Source of the DNA: Christiangramia echinicola DSM 19838
GTDB lineage: Bacteria; Bacteroidota; Bacteroidia; Flavobacteriales; Flavobacteriaceae
DNA: 64,000 nucleotides
Direction: 5' to 3'
NCBI RefSeq assembly: GCF_000423065.1
Contig: NZ_AUHG01000018.1
Coordinates: 107,305-171,304 of the forward strand
Below, one piece after another: positions 42,976-52,813 of the stretch. Below the pieces are notes generated by a model. It was not told where the DNA came from and did no database searches. It saw only the letters and a program-made list of their open reading frames with translations. How positions within the stretch are numbered: position 1 is the first letter of the stretch; each line of letters opens with the position of its first letter. A program made the position numbers and the translations under genes.

Positions 42976-44808
42976 TTATTGATATCCAGCGGCCTGAAGA
43001 TTAAAAAGTTCAGCATATAGTTTATCATTTTTCATTAACTCTTTATGCGTTCCAATTTCTAATACTTCCCCGTCTTTTAACACCATGATCCTATCGGCTA
43101 TACGTACGGTGCTGAACCTATGCGAAATGATCACTGCGGTCTTACCTTCGGTTAGTTTTATAAACCTCTGAAACGCTTCGGTTTCTGCCCTGGCATCAAG
43201 AGCAGAGGTTGGTTCATCGAGAATAAGAACTTCGGAATCTTTCATATAAGCCCTGGCAATGGCGATCTTTTGCCACTGACCCCCGGAAAGATCTTTCCCG
43301 TGTTTAAATCTTTTTCCCAGCGGTTGTTCATATCCTAAAGGCAGGTCTTTTACTACTTCACGCGCCAGGCTTTTCTCTGCCGCGCCGTCAATTCTAGACT
43401 GATTGGAAATTTCACCAATTTCTCCCATGGCGATATTTTCCCTCAGGGTTAATTCAAATTTCACAAAATCCTGAAAGATCACTCCAAAATATTGCTGATA
43501 TGCAGCCTGATCATATTTTTTTATGGGTATCCCATCTAAAAGGATCTCCCCTTCGGTAGGTTCATAAAATTGCAACAGGAGTTTGATGAGTGTGGTTTTA
43601 CCAGCACCATTTTCACCTACGAAAGCTAGTTTCTCACCTGCTCTTAGATCAAAATTGATATTTCTAACCACCCATTTTTCAGACTTGGGATATTTGAATC
43701 CGACATTCTTAAATTGGAATCCCGTTTTGATATTCTTTGGTAGATCAAGTTTACCTTCTTTAGAACTTTCAGCATAAGTAAGATCTAAAAATTCGAAGTA
43801 ATCCTGAAGATAAAGTGCACTTTCAGTAATCTGAGTGAAACGGGTAAAAAACCCCTGTAATTTAGACCTCAGCCTATTGAAAGATCCGGAAAGGAATGTA
43901 AGATCACCCAGACTAAAAACTCCGGCCACGGTCCTGAAAATAATAAAAATATACGCCCCATAATAAGCTCCTGTACCTATTACATTAAATATGGAGCCCC
44001 AACCCGCGCGCTGTTTAGCCAGCCGTTTGCTTTGTAAATAATATTTATCTGAAAGCCCTTTAAATCTATCGGCCAGGTAATTTGACAACCCGAATAACTT
44101 AACCTCTTTAGCCGTAACATCACTGGCTCCGGCATATCTCAAATAATCCAGTTCCCGCCTTTCCTGCGTCCAGCTTCTGGCCAGAGAATAACTTGTTCCA
44201 CTAAATTTGATCTCATTAATGATCGTAGGAATAATAGAAACAACCAGCAAAATGATCAACCAGGGTTCAAAGGCGACCACACCGGTAAGAAGTGAAATAA
44301 TCACAATGACATCTTCTCCCTGGGTTAGTATATTAGACATTAAACCTACCCTACCAGTTGTTTGCTGTCTTGCTCTTTCCAGCTTATCATAAAATTCTGA
44401 ATCTTCCAGCTGATCCAGATTAAGCTCTGAAGTCTTTTTTATGATCCTGACAGAAGTGTCAATTGAATACTGATCGCCAAGTAAAGCATCACTAAGACTA
44501 ATACCTCTGCTTAATAAATCTGAAATAATTGCAAGTCCAAATTCTGCCGCCACCAGGATCCAAAGTTGATCCAGGTCCTTAGTATCTGCCGCGATCTGTA
44601 TTACTACCTCATCAATGATCAACTTCCCTAACCAGAGCATGATCACCGGCAAGACCGCATTCACAATTCTCCCGGAAACATTGGTGTAAAAAAGTAATGG
44701 ATTAACCTTACGTATTTCCTTAAAAAATCGAGGTACAAACTTCAGAGAAGCAAAACTTTCCCTGAAATTGATGTTATTGGTTTCAAAAGATTTTTTGGGT
44801 CTGGGCAA
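42976..44808 (-). CDS. ABC exporter, fused membrane and ATPase domains
   Basis: 610 residues: a six-helix membrane domain (about 40-330), then an ATPase with Walker A GENGAGKTT, signature LSGGQWQK, Walker B VLILDEPTSALD and the H-loop VIISHRFSTV. This is a half-size MsbA/McjD-like exporter that works as a dimer. The substrate is unknown; no peptidase domain is fused. It stands alone between mutS and a gene-free stretch. Confidence 0.88.
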   Translation of the reverse strand: MPRPKKSFETNNINFRESFASLKFVPRFFKEIRKVNPLLFYTNVSGRIVNAVLPVIMLWLGKLIIDEVVIQIAADTKDLDQLWILVAAEFGLAIISDLLSRGISLSDALLGDQYSIDTSVRIIKKTSELNLDQLEDSEFYDKLERARQQTTGRVGLMSNILTQGEDVIVIISLLTGVVAFEPWLIILLVVSIIPTIINEIKFSGTSYSLARSWTQERRELDYLRYAGASDVTAKEVKLFGLSNYLADRFKGLSDKYYLQSKRLAKQRAGWGSIFNVIGTGAYYGAYIFIIFRTVAGVFSLGDLTFLSGSFNRLRSKLQGFFTRFTQITESALYLQDYFEFLDLTYAESSKEGKLDLPKNIKTGFQFKNVGFKYPKSEKWVVRNINFDLRAGEKLAFVGENGAGKTTLIKLLLQFYEPTEGEILLDGIPIKKYDQAAYQQYFGVIFQDFVKFELTLRENIAMGEIGEISNQSRIDGAAEKSLAREVVKDLPLGYEQPLGKRFKHGKDLSGGQWQKIAIARAYMKDSEVLILDEPTSALDARAETEAFQRFIKLTEGKTAVIISHRFSTVRIADRIMVLKDGEVLEIGTHKELMKNDKLYAELFNLQAAGYQ

Positions 44809-45175
44809 GCTCTGGGAATTTTAATTGGTTGCAATTTAAGACATAACTTTCACATCCATGAGTCGGTATTTCCCAGAGAAAATTTCAGCATAAAAAATGA
44901 CACCTATGCAGGTACTTATCTGATTAAAAGCTTCTGGTTACGACTGAACTTCTCAGATTAAGAATATTCTGAAGTAACAGAGGTTAAAGCCTGAGTGACA
45001 ACTTAGTTTTCAGAAAATCTAATCGCTGCGGATCACTTCCCAGTTTTTCCAAAGGTTTAAAAAGTTTATTTCTTTATAAGAAAATTTTCATTGACCCCTC
45101 TCTTCACCACTTTTGTTGCCTGAAAATCACTAACTTAGTATAATTCACTTTTAATTCAACCAAAAATTTACGACT
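44809..45175. other. 367-bp gene-free region
   Basis: Nothing recognisable on either strand beyond the upstream region of the TPR lipoprotein gene. No clear promoter, hairpin or repeat was seen. Confidence 0.4.
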
Positions 45176-46699
45176 ATGTTTTATTTAAAAAAACTACCAA
45201 TATCCTTGATTTTTGTTGCAATGCTTTTTGCAACTTCTTGTAAGGATACTGAAAAGGAAAATGAGGAAGTAGAAGCCGAAACCGATTATTCAGCAAATGA
45301 ATTACCTGTAAACACAAAATCTGAAGAAGCCAGGGAGGCTTTTGATGAGGGACTGGCCTATTTTGATGAAGGCAACCAGCGAAAGGCCCGCGCTAAGTTT
45401 GATGAAGCCCTGCAACACGACCCGGAATTTGTATCAGCTCAAATGTATAGAACCTATACAGCAAATTCAGCTAAAGACTGGGCCACCAACAGGGAAAAGT
45501 TCATGGGAATGCGCGATAAAGCTAATGAAAGCGAAGCAATGATGATGGACATGACCGAGGCCGGACTAAAAAGTGATGTAAATAAAGAATTAGAGGTTAG
45601 CAAAAAATTAGTAGAGAAGTATCCAAAATCGGCAAGAGCCATGGATAATCTTGCCATTTATTATGATAATAATGATCAGGAACAAAAAGCCAGAGAACAT
45701 TGGAAAAAAGCCCTTGAATTAAATCCGGAATTTGTACCGGCAATTTCAAGTTTGGGCACTTCCTATTTATTTAATACTCCAAAAGATAAGGCACAAGCTA
45801 AAAAGTATCTGGATATGCTGGTTAAAATAGCACCAAACAGTACTCGTTCTCATATTTTAATGGGAGATTATTATCGCGATCAGGATAATTTAGAACAGGC
45901 TTTGTCTAGCTACGAAAAAGCCGCATCCCTAGATCCTGAAGACGATGTAGCTCTTGCAAAATCGGGGCACGCAAATTCTATCCTGGGTAATTATGACGAA
46001 GCGCGTAAAAACTTTAAAGATGCCAGGGAAGCAAGTGAATTTGGAACAAACCTCTCAGGTGAAGCAAATACTTTTGTTTATCAGGGTGATTCTGAAGGGG
46101 CATTAACTTTCCTGGAGGAGGGAACAAAATCTTTTGATTCTTTAGACATCCCTGAGAGCAATAGAAATATTGCAAAATATCAGGCTGCCTATACCGCTGC
46201 ACATATCGCAATGCATGATGGAAACACGAAACGCCTGGAGCAAACCGTGAATATGATGAAACCAATTTCTAAGAAATTAGTTGCTGAGGCTAACAGTCCG
46301 GTCGTGGCAGCAAATCAGGATGCGATACTAAATTATTGGGATGCAATGGTTTTAACCAGTAAGAAGAACTACAAGGAAGCTTTAAAGAAAGCTGAAATTA
46401 TAAAAACTGCCGTTGACTCTATCAACAGACCCGATAAGCTGGAGCCTTATCATCGTGCCATGGCCGTGATCAATTATCACATGGGTGATATGGAAAAAGC
46501 AATGGAACATATAGCGAAAACAGATGAAGATTATATCCACGACAAATACTGGAAAGCTAAGATCCATGAAAAAGCTGGAGATACTGAAGCGGCAATGGAA
46601 CTATATGAAGAAATCTCAGAGGAAAGATTCAATTCAGTTGAATTTGCTTTAATACGGAAAGAAATAGATCAAAAAGTTAGCACCAATAAAGAGAGTTAA
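45176..46699 (+). CDS. TPR-repeat lipoprotein
   Basis: 507 residues. A signal with lipobox FATSC (Cys near residue 22) is followed by an acidic linker and then several TPR units, for example AREAFDEGLAYFDEGNQRKARAKFDEAL, ARAMDNLAIYYDNNDQEQKAREHWKKALELNPE, LMGDYYRDQDNLEQALSSYEKAASLDPE and AVINYHMGDMEKAMEHI. It probably acts as a periplasmic or outer-membrane scaffold; partner unknown. Confidence 0.85.
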   Translation: MFYLKKLPISLIFVAMLFATSCKDTEKENEEVEAETDYSANELPVNTKSEEAREAFDEGLAYFDEGNQRKARAKFDEALQHDPEFVSAQMYRTYTANSAKDWATNREKFMGMRDKANESEAMMMDMTEAGLKSDVNKELEVSKKLVEKYPKSARAMDNLAIYYDNNDQEQKAREHWKKALELNPEFVPAISSLGTSYLFNTPKDKAQAKKYLDMLVKIAPNSTRSHILMGDYYRDQDNLEQALSSYEKAASLDPEDDVALAKSGHANSILGNYDEARKNFKDAREASEFGTNLSGEANTFVYQGDSEGALTFLEEGTKSFDSLDIPESNRNIAKYQAAYTAAHIAMHDGNTKRLEQTVNMMKPISKKLVAEANSPVVAANQDAILNYWDAMVLTSKKNYKEALKKAEIIKTAVDSINRPDKLEPYHRAMAVINYHMGDMEKAMEHIAKTDEDYIHDKYWKAKIHEKAGDTEAAMELYEEISEERFNSVEFALIRKEIDQKVSTNKES

Positions 46700-46724
46700 G
46701 AGAAGTAGGTCTGTAATAAATTAT

Positions 46725-47285
46725 CTAGATAAAATCTGCAATAATATAATATACAACGATGATCAGTAGTAGAATAAACTGAATTGCCAGGAATTTTAAA
46801 GCTTTCTGAACATTCTGAAATTTCAAATTTGCGATCTTCGCATTGATGAAAATTTGCTGCCCCAGCTGATCGAATAATTGTTCTTCGTCCAGACTTATAC
46901 TGAAGAATGTTTTAGAGAATTGCTTTATATCACCGAATTTTGAGATCACATCCCCAAAAAAGAAAATATTTTTTTCATACTTAGATTCGATCCTGGGCAT
47001 AAAACACCGGATACTGTAATAAATAGAAGTTACGGCACATAAAAACCAGATGACCATTAGAGCATAAATGAGGATTTCATTTTCAAAATGTGCCAGTACT
47101 AATCCTATATTTTGATATACAAAGTTCAACAGGATCCCGTAAAAGGAAAGAATAAGCCCTGCCTTGATCTCTGAAGCCTTTATTAAACTGGAAACATAAC
47201 TTATACTGCCCCAGTAGTGATCAATAAGATCGTCTGTATGCTTATTTCTTAAGTGTGCTGAAGATAGTTTTTCAGGATTCTCCAT
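46725..47285 (-). CDS. DUF5706 (Pycsar-TM-like) membrane protein
   Basis: 186 residues. A helical N-terminal segment (DDLIDHYWGSISYVSSLIKASEIKAGLILSFYGILLNFVY) with the KA..KA...LSL.G-type pattern and three hydrophobic stretches (about 40-62, 72-96, 166-186). This pattern is that of DUF5706, whose members include the Pycsar effector PycTM, but no pyrimidine cyclase gene lies nearby, and standalone DUF5706 proteins are common. Function here is unknown; a link to signalling is only possible. Confidence 0.65.
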   Translation of the reverse strand: MENPEKLSSAHLRNKHTDDLIDHYWGSISYVSSLIKASEIKAGLILSFYGILLNFVYQNIGLVLAHFENEILIYALMVIWFLCAVTSIYYSIRCFMPRIESKYEKNIFFFGDVISKFGDIKQFSKTFFSISLDEEQLFDQLGQQIFINAKIANLKFQNVQKALKFLAIQFILLLIIVVYYIIADFI

Positions 47286-47428
47286 AGTTTTAAATTCATG
47301 GTTTTTACTGATATTATATTCTAAACCATAGTTTGGCTAATTTTATCTAGTGCTACGCTTAGCCCTGGCGAATAAATTTTAACTGAGACTCTCAATCACC
47401 CAGGACGAATCTGCCTGGTTTATATTTT
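47286..47428. other. short intergenic region
   Basis: 143 bp between two minus-strand genes with no clear promoter or hairpin. Confidence 0.3.
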
Positions 47429-47764
47429 CTAATACAGAATATTATCCAGGATCTTATCCAGGGTATTTTCCATCATACTGAATTTTTTATCTGAAAAGAA
47501 AATTTCAAACATCTCCCTTCTTAGATTTGAAAGCTCCTTATGTGAATATTCGTGCATCACCAGGTTGTCCTGAATTTTCTCGAGGCTCTCCTCTTCTGTA
47601 TCTTCAGAAAATTCAGCGTTCATTTTATCGAAGGTTGCTTTATCTGTTTTTGTTTTGATCAATTCAATCTCCTCTTGTGTTACTTTGGAATCTGCATTGG
47701 CACAGAGCAGGAGAATATAGATCTGAAGTTCGGCTTTGGTCCAGTGTTGCTGTTGGTTATTCAT
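47429..47764 (-). CDS. small TerB-like hypothetical protein
   Basis: 111 residues, helical: ELQIYILLLCANADSKVTQEEIELIKTKTD near the N-terminus has the ..IYALLLAAYADGKVxxEExxxI pattern of TerB-like tellurite-resistance helical domains. Length is about one domain. Assignment is by pattern only. Followed by a 257-bp gap to the transporter gene (47765-48021), in which nothing is seen. Confidence 0.55.
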   Translation of the reverse strand: MNNQQQHWTKAELQIYILLLCANADSKVTQEEIELIKTKTDKATFDKMNAEFSEDTEEESLEKIQDNLVMHEYSHKELSNLRREMFEIFFSDKKFSMMENTLDKILDNILY

Positions 47765-48021
47765 AACTTAATTCTTTTTGATTGGTGTGGAATAAATCGT
47801 AAGCTTAAACTGCAAGATCCCGCTCTTTAAATGAAATTAAGAGGAATACAACAGTATGCTAAAAGATCACTTCTAATCTACTAAATAATTAATTAACAAC
47901 ACTTTAGAGGATGTTCAAATTTTGAATATTCACCATAGGATTCGTTAATTTTCTATAGGCTCACCTAAAATTAATTTGGGAAAGATTCAAAAAAGTTATA
48001 CTGGTTTTACTGAAATCAGCT
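47765..48021. other. 257-bp gene-free region
   Basis: No gene, hairpin or promoter recognised between the TerB-like gene and the transporter. Confidence 0.3.
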
Positions 48022-49518
48022 CTAGTAAACCGATACAGTCAGGACCAGCATTAAGATTACCGCAAAAATTACCAAAAGAGGCCAGATAAATTTTAACCAG
48101 CGGTCATAACCTATTTTCACAACTCCTAAAGAAGCAAGGATCAAACCGGTAGGATTAATGATCCCGAATAGTCCGTGCCCGTACATATAAGCATTAACTA
48201 TCATTTCTCTTCCAATATTTACACTATCACCAAGCGGCGACATAATGGGCATAGTGAGCACTGCCATCCCTGAAGTTGAAGGTATAAAGAATGATAATCC
48301 GTTATATATGGCAAAAAGGCTGTTTATAAAAACTCCTTTGTTCATTCCTGTTGTAAACGTACTGGCATGATACAGGATCGTATCGCTTATTAGCCCATCT
48401 GCCATTAGAATTGAGATTCCCCTGGCGATACCAATAATAAATGCTACTCCCAGTAGTTCTCCTGCTCCCTGGCAAAAAGAACTAATAAATTTTTCTTCTT
48501 TCATTCGGGATAATAGACCTATTAAGATCGCTGCACATAGAAATACAGATGACATTTCAATGAACCACCATCCCAGGCTTGAAACACCATAGATCATTAC
48601 TACAAAGCTGAGGGTGAAAACAAAAAGAATGAGGCGCAGATTTAAATTCAATTTCGGAATAGCCTTCACTTCTCCGGTCCCGAAAAGATTATTCATCTCC
48701 TGACGCTGATCATAAATGAGAGATTTTTCCGGCGAAAGCCTCACTTTCCTGGCATAGTATAAAATGAACGCTATAGTGGTTACAATACAGATAAGGAACA
48801 CCACCATTCTCAGGTTAAGTCCCGTGGTCCAGTTTACTCCGGCAGCGTCTGAAGCAATAATCGTGGCAAAAGGATTTGTGGTAGAACACATCACACCCAC
48901 CTGAGATCCCAGAAAAATACAGGCAATCCCAACCAGTGCATCGTACTTGGCCGCAATAAAAACTGGAATAAGTATAGGTATAAATGCCAGGGTTTCCTCG
49001 CCTAACCCAAAAGTAGTACCGCCAAGAGCTATAATGAACGTAGTGAAAATAATGAGAAGATATTCTTTACCCTTTAAAATACGTGTGAGAGATACAATGC
49101 CAGATTCAAAAGCTCCGGTCACATTAATCACCCCAATAAGGCCGCCAATAAAAAGCACCAGGAATATAATTTCTGATGCTCCAATTATACCTTTGACCGG
49201 TGCCTGAATAAATTCAGAAAAACCCTGAGGATTTGGATCTACATAATTAAACGTTCCGGGTATACTAATAGGTTTATTAATAGCACCGCCCAGGAAATTA
49301 TCAAGAGAAAGTTTAATATCCAGGGCATCCAGGGTTTCTTGTGTAGCTGGAAGTGTTGTAGTCTTCCCCATACTGCTCCTTAGGAAAAGCTCTTCAGAAT
49401 CGCTATAAAAAAGAGTGTCATAACTGCCTGCAGGAATAAGCCAGGTGCCTATAGCCACCAAGGCTGCAATAATAATAAGTAGTGTCTGGGCAGACGGAAA
49501 TTTGATTTTCTTGATCAT
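48022..49518 (-). CDS. YfcC/DcuC-family transporter
   Basis: 498 residues, about twelve hydrophobic segments. The stretch ALGGTTFGLGEETLAFIPILIPV and STTNPFATIIASDAAG are typical of the YfcC family (PF03606, basic amino-acid or dicarboxylate antiporters). The start MIKKIKFPSAQTLLIIIAALVAIGTWLIPAGSYD gives the first helix. The substrate is unknown. It lies downstream of the S9 peptidase on the same strand with 70 bp between, so they may share a role in using peptides or amino acids. Confidence 0.8.
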   Translation of the reverse strand: MIKKIKFPSAQTLLIIIAALVAIGTWLIPAGSYDTLFYSDSEELFLRSSMGKTTTLPATQETLDALDIKLSLDNFLGGAINKPISIPGTFNYVDPNPQGFSEFIQAPVKGIIGASEIIFLVLFIGGLIGVINVTGAFESGIVSLTRILKGKEYLLIIFTTFIIALGGTTFGLGEETLAFIPILIPVFIAAKYDALVGIACIFLGSQVGVMCSTTNPFATIIASDAAGVNWTTGLNLRMVVFLICIVTTIAFILYYARKVRLSPEKSLIYDQRQEMNNLFGTGEVKAIPKLNLNLRLILFVFTLSFVVMIYGVSSLGWWFIEMSSVFLCAAILIGLLSRMKEEKFISSFCQGAGELLGVAFIIGIARGISILMADGLISDTILYHASTFTTGMNKGVFINSLFAIYNGLSFFIPSTSGMAVLTMPIMSPLGDSVNIGREMIVNAYMYGHGLFGIINPTGLILASLGVVKIGYDRWLKFIWPLLVIFAVILMLVLTVSVY

Positions 49519-49587
49519 AGACCTATTTTATTTGTAATCGGGAGCAATAAAAATTATTCCGTTGGAATCAGCAAAGTTCTTTCGCTC

Positions 49588-51609
49588 TTAATTTTTGTAT
49601 TTATCAAACCACGCCAGAATACTTGAAATTTTAGCGATAAGATTACTGGGTTTGCTCGCTATCCCGTGTGATGCCCCTGGTATTCTTACCATGGCAGACT
49701 CCACCCCTTCTAATTTTAAGGCAGCATAGAACTGTTCAGATTCGGCAATTGGAGTTCTATAATCTTCTTCGCCAGTTAAGAGCATTGTAGGTGTTGTTAC
49801 ATTGCCTACATAAGAAATTGGAGACCTTTTTAGGTAAGGCTCAGGATCTTCCCAGGGCTTTTTATCGAACCAGTATTTACTGAAGAAACCTGGATTATCT
49901 GCATAAAGAACAAAACTGTACCAGTTTATTACCGGTTTGGCTACCACAGCTGCACGAAAACGGTCGGTTTTTCCAACGATCCAGGCAGTAAGGACTCCAC
50001 CACCGCTACCACCGGTAACAAATAGATTATTCTCATCTATAAATCCTTTTTCAATAGCTGCGTCTACCCCAGACATTAAGTCCTCATAATCATGGTTGGG
50101 ATAATCGTGGTGAATAAGATTCCCGAATTCTTTACCATAGCCGCTGCTTCCACGAGGATTGGAATAAAGTACAACATAACCAGCGGCTGCAAATGCCTGT
50201 ATTTCCGCTGAAAAAACGCTCCCATAACTGGCAAATGGACCTCCATGAATTTCCAGGATAAACGGATATTTCTTTGAAGGATCAAAGTCTGGCGGAGTAA
50301 CCAGCCACCCCTGTATCTCACGATCATCAAAGGAAGATTTCCAGGTGATCTCCTCTACATTTCCTAGCTTTCTATAAGAAAATAAATCTTTATTTACATT
50401 GGTGATTCGCTTCATCTTTTTGCCATCAAGAACAGCCAGATCTGCCAAGTTCATTGGCGAACCATAAGTATAGGCAATATCCCCTTTACCGGAGACTGAA
50501 AAAGCACCGGCATTGTAAGGCCTCCCTAGAGACAATCCGCCGATACCTTCAGCAACAACTTCAACTTTTCCATTTAGATCTATATATCCAATTTTTGTAT
50601 CTCCGTGATCGTTATATTGAAAATAAAGACCTTTACCTTTTCCGTCCCATTGAATATTTTCAATATCCCTGTCAAAATCGCCAGAAATCAATTTAGATTC
50701 TGTTGCATTTGCTTCTCTTATATAAAGATCACTTATCTGGTATCCCAGATATTCATCATCAAACCCCAAGTAAGCGATCGTATTATCATTGGGAGAAACT
50801 ACTGGGTGGTTATCCGGTCCCTGTCTGCTGGTTATGGCATTCACAGTTCCTGTTTTAAGATCAAGCTCATAGACCTCAGAATTCATTGGATCCAGATCTG
50901 AATTTTCATGAAGATTAGCTGAAAAAAATAGTTTATCATCTTCTGCAGACCATACCGGTGTACCGTGATCATTGTCTGAACTGGTAATCTGTTTCGGGGA
51001 ACCACCATCGGTAGAAATAATAAAAATCTGATTATTTCCTTCTTTCAGGTATCCCCGGCCATCACCTCTATAATTCATTTTATCAATGAAGATTGGCCCA
51101 TCATTCCACTTGGCACCTTCGGGTTTGGCTGGCAGTTTTATAAAGGATTCGGTTTTTTTTGGAACGAACATAGTGAAGGCTAGATAATCGCCATTATTAG
51201 ACCAGGTAGCTTCACCGGGTGTTTTTACTGAATTTGTAATTGGAAAGTACTCCTTGGAATCCAGCCACGTGATAAAAAGCTTCATTTTATCATCCTGCAT
51301 ATCAGATTTAAAAACCAGCTTTTTACCGTCTGGAGACCATTTTGGAGACATATCATTATGATTGCCCGTAGTTAGCGGCCGGTTTTGAGACCCATCAGAA
51401 TTTACGATCCATAAATTAGACAGGTTTTTATCTGTCATGATATCTTTAAAATTCCGTACATACACGATCTTTTTTCCATCTGGTGAGATCTGTGGATCTG
51501 ATATATATTCGTAATCGAATATATCTATTAGCTGTAATTCAGTTTTCTCCTGAGATATTACAGGAAAATAAATAAGAAGCAATAAGCTAAGAATAAGTAG
51601 TTTTCTCAT
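49588..51609 (-). CDS. S9-family prolyl oligopeptidase-like peptidase
   Basis: 673 residues from the ATG at 51609, which gives a proper signal peptide (MRKLLILSLLLLIYFPVISQ); a start at 51660 would place 17 charged and hydrophobic residues before it. WD40-like propeller repeats (SDPQISPDGKKIVYV, SPKWSPDGKKLVF) precede the alpha/beta-hydrolase domain with GGSGGG (nucleophile Ser), DYRTP (Asp) and SHGI (His). Secreted to the periplasm, it cleaves short peptides, probably after Pro or Ala in the manner of dipeptidyl peptidases. Confidence 0.9.
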   Translation of the reverse strand: MRKLLILSLLLLIYFPVISQEKTELQLIDIFDYEYISDPQISPDGKKIVYVRNFKDIMTDKNLSNLWIVNSDGSQNRPLTTGNHNDMSPKWSPDGKKLVFKSDMQDDKMKLFITWLDSKEYFPITNSVKTPGEATWSNNGDYLAFTMFVPKKTESFIKLPAKPEGAKWNDGPIFIDKMNYRGDGRGYLKEGNNQIFIISTDGGSPKQITSSDNDHGTPVWSAEDDKLFFSANLHENSDLDPMNSEVYELDLKTGTVNAITSRQGPDNHPVVSPNDNTIAYLGFDDEYLGYQISDLYIREANATESKLISGDFDRDIENIQWDGKGKGLYFQYNDHGDTKIGYIDLNGKVEVVAEGIGGLSLGRPYNAGAFSVSGKGDIAYTYGSPMNLADLAVLDGKKMKRITNVNKDLFSYRKLGNVEEITWKSSFDDREIQGWLVTPPDFDPSKKYPFILEIHGGPFASYGSVFSAEIQAFAAAGYVVLYSNPRGSSGYGKEFGNLIHHDYPNHDYEDLMSGVDAAIEKGFIDENNLFVTGGSGGGVLTAWIVGKTDRFRAAVVAKPVINWYSFVLYADNPGFFSKYWFDKKPWEDPEPYLKRSPISYVGNVTTPTMLLTGEEDYRTPIAESEQFYAALKLEGVESAMVRIPGASHGIASKPSNLIAKISSILAWFDKYKN

Positions 51610-51675
51610 AAAATATTTTATAAATAAAAGATGGGACCTAAATCCCATCCAAGTTATCATATTTAATAAATATAG

Positions 51676-52104
51676 TTATTCTTTTCTGGCCATGGTGTTA
51701 TCCCAATCTTCGACATACGTCATGAATTCTTCAAGTTTCGCCATTGCCTTGTCTGGTCCTCCGGCGATTTTGGTCATAGAATTCATCCATTTAGCATCAT
51801 CTGGAGTAGTTTTATAATTTAGAGTTTCCACACCCTCTTTCATATTCCAGATTACCAGCATATCATAATCTCCATTTACAAAATGATATACAGTAGGCGC
51901 ATCGATCCCGGCATCCTGATCTGCCTTGGCGAAATAATTCTCAATAATGCCCATGGCCGGCTCTTTTTTCATAGGCTTGAACTTGATATAAGACATACTA
52001 ACCCATTGTGGATTATCATATTTTTCTGCCTTTACCTGGCCAAATGAATAACAGCTCACCATAAAAAATATGGCAGCTACAAAAAGTGTTTTAATCGAAT
52101 TCAT
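51676..52104 (-). CDS. small secreted protein
   Basis: I chose the ATG at 52104 (MNSIKTLFVAAIFFMVSCYSFGQ), which gives 142 residues with a signal peptide and possible lipobox MVSC; an earlier start at 52137 adds 11 residues. The mature part, KAEKYDNPQWVSMSYIKFKP and DMLVIWNMKEGVETL, resembles the alpha-beta barrel (dimeric) fold of NIPSNAP/antibiotic monooxygenase-like proteins, but this is a weak guess. Upstream of the S9 peptidase by 66 bp, same strand. Confidence 0.6.
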   Translation of the reverse strand: MNSIKTLFVAAIFFMVSCYSFGQVKAEKYDNPQWVSMSYIKFKPMKKEPAMGIIENYFAKADQDAGIDAPTVYHFVNGDYDMLVIWNMKEGVETLNYKTTPDDAKWMNSMTKIAGGPDKAMAKLEEFMTYVEDWDNTMARKE

Positions 52105-52255
52105 AATATCGTTGGTTTTAGTTAATAAATAAACCAAAACAGAAATAGCAGTTCTCGTGAAGAATTAGGGATTTAAGAATTTCTAAGTTAACAAAAAAAT
52201 CATAAAAAACTGTTTTACAGAATGATACAAAACAGTCCATAAAAATTCAATTTTC

Positions 52256-52263
52256 TATTTTTG
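52256..52263 (+). promoter_or_regulatory. -7 element of the SPOUT methyltransferase gene
   Basis: TATTTTTG matches TAnnTTTG exactly, but it ends only 4 bp before the ATG at 52268. If it is used, transcription would start at or next to the start codon, giving a nearly leaderless mRNA. No clear -33 element is seen. Confidence 0.35.
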
Positions 52264-52267
52264 CGGC

Positions 52268-52813
52268 ATGAATAAGAGGAAACTAAAGAATGCCGAATTA
52301 GACCGTAAGAGTATTGAAGAATTTAAAGAGGCAGAGAAAACGCCAATTATCGTAATTCTGGATAACGTAAGGAGCCTTAATAATATAGGTTCTGTATTTC
52401 GTACCGCAGATGCTTTCCTGATTCAGAAAATATATCTCTGCGGAATCACCGCCAAACCACCACATAAAGACATTCAAAAAACCGCACTTGGCGCTACGGA
52501 AACTGTGGAATGGGAATATGTAGAAGACAGCCTGGAATTAGTTGAAAAATTAAGTTCTGAAGGAATACTGGTGTATTCTATTGAACAGGCCGAAGGAGCT
52601 ATGATGCTTAATGATTTTATTCCAGAAACGAATAAAACCTGTGCCGTTGTCTTTGGAAACGAGGTAAAAGGTGTGCAACAAAAAGTGGTTTCAGCAAGTG
52701 ACGGTGTTATTGAAATACCTCAACTGGGAAGCAAGCATTCGCTGAATATTTCAGTAAGTACAGGGGTAGTTTTATGGGATCTATTCTCAAAGTTTAAACT
52801 TAAGAAATCCTAA
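52268..52813 (+). CDS. SPOUT-class RNA methyltransferase (TrmH/SpoU family)
   Basis: 181 residues. NNIGSVFRTADAF (motif 1), VVFGNEVKGV (motif 2) and IPQLGSKHSLNISVSTGVVLWDL (motif 3) are the SpoU trefoil-knot motifs that bind AdoMet. Without an N-terminal RNA domain it is probably a tRNA (TrmH/TrmL-like) 2'-O-methyltransferase. It converges with folK, overlapping it by 4 bp at the 3' end. Confidence 0.9.
   Translation: MNKRKLKNAELDRKSIEEFKEAEKTPIIVILDNVRSLNNIGSVFRTADAFLIQKIYLCGITAKPPHKDIQKTALGATETVEWEYVEDSLELVEKLSSEGILVYSIEQAEGAMMLNDFIPETNKTCAVVFGNEVKGVQQKVVSASDGVIEIPQLGSKHSLNISVSTGVVLWDLFSKFKLKKS

Noticed and set aside
46725..47285. Complete Pycsar system
   Set aside because: No adenylate/guanylate-cyclase-like gene lies nearby; DUF5706 alone is common in this group.
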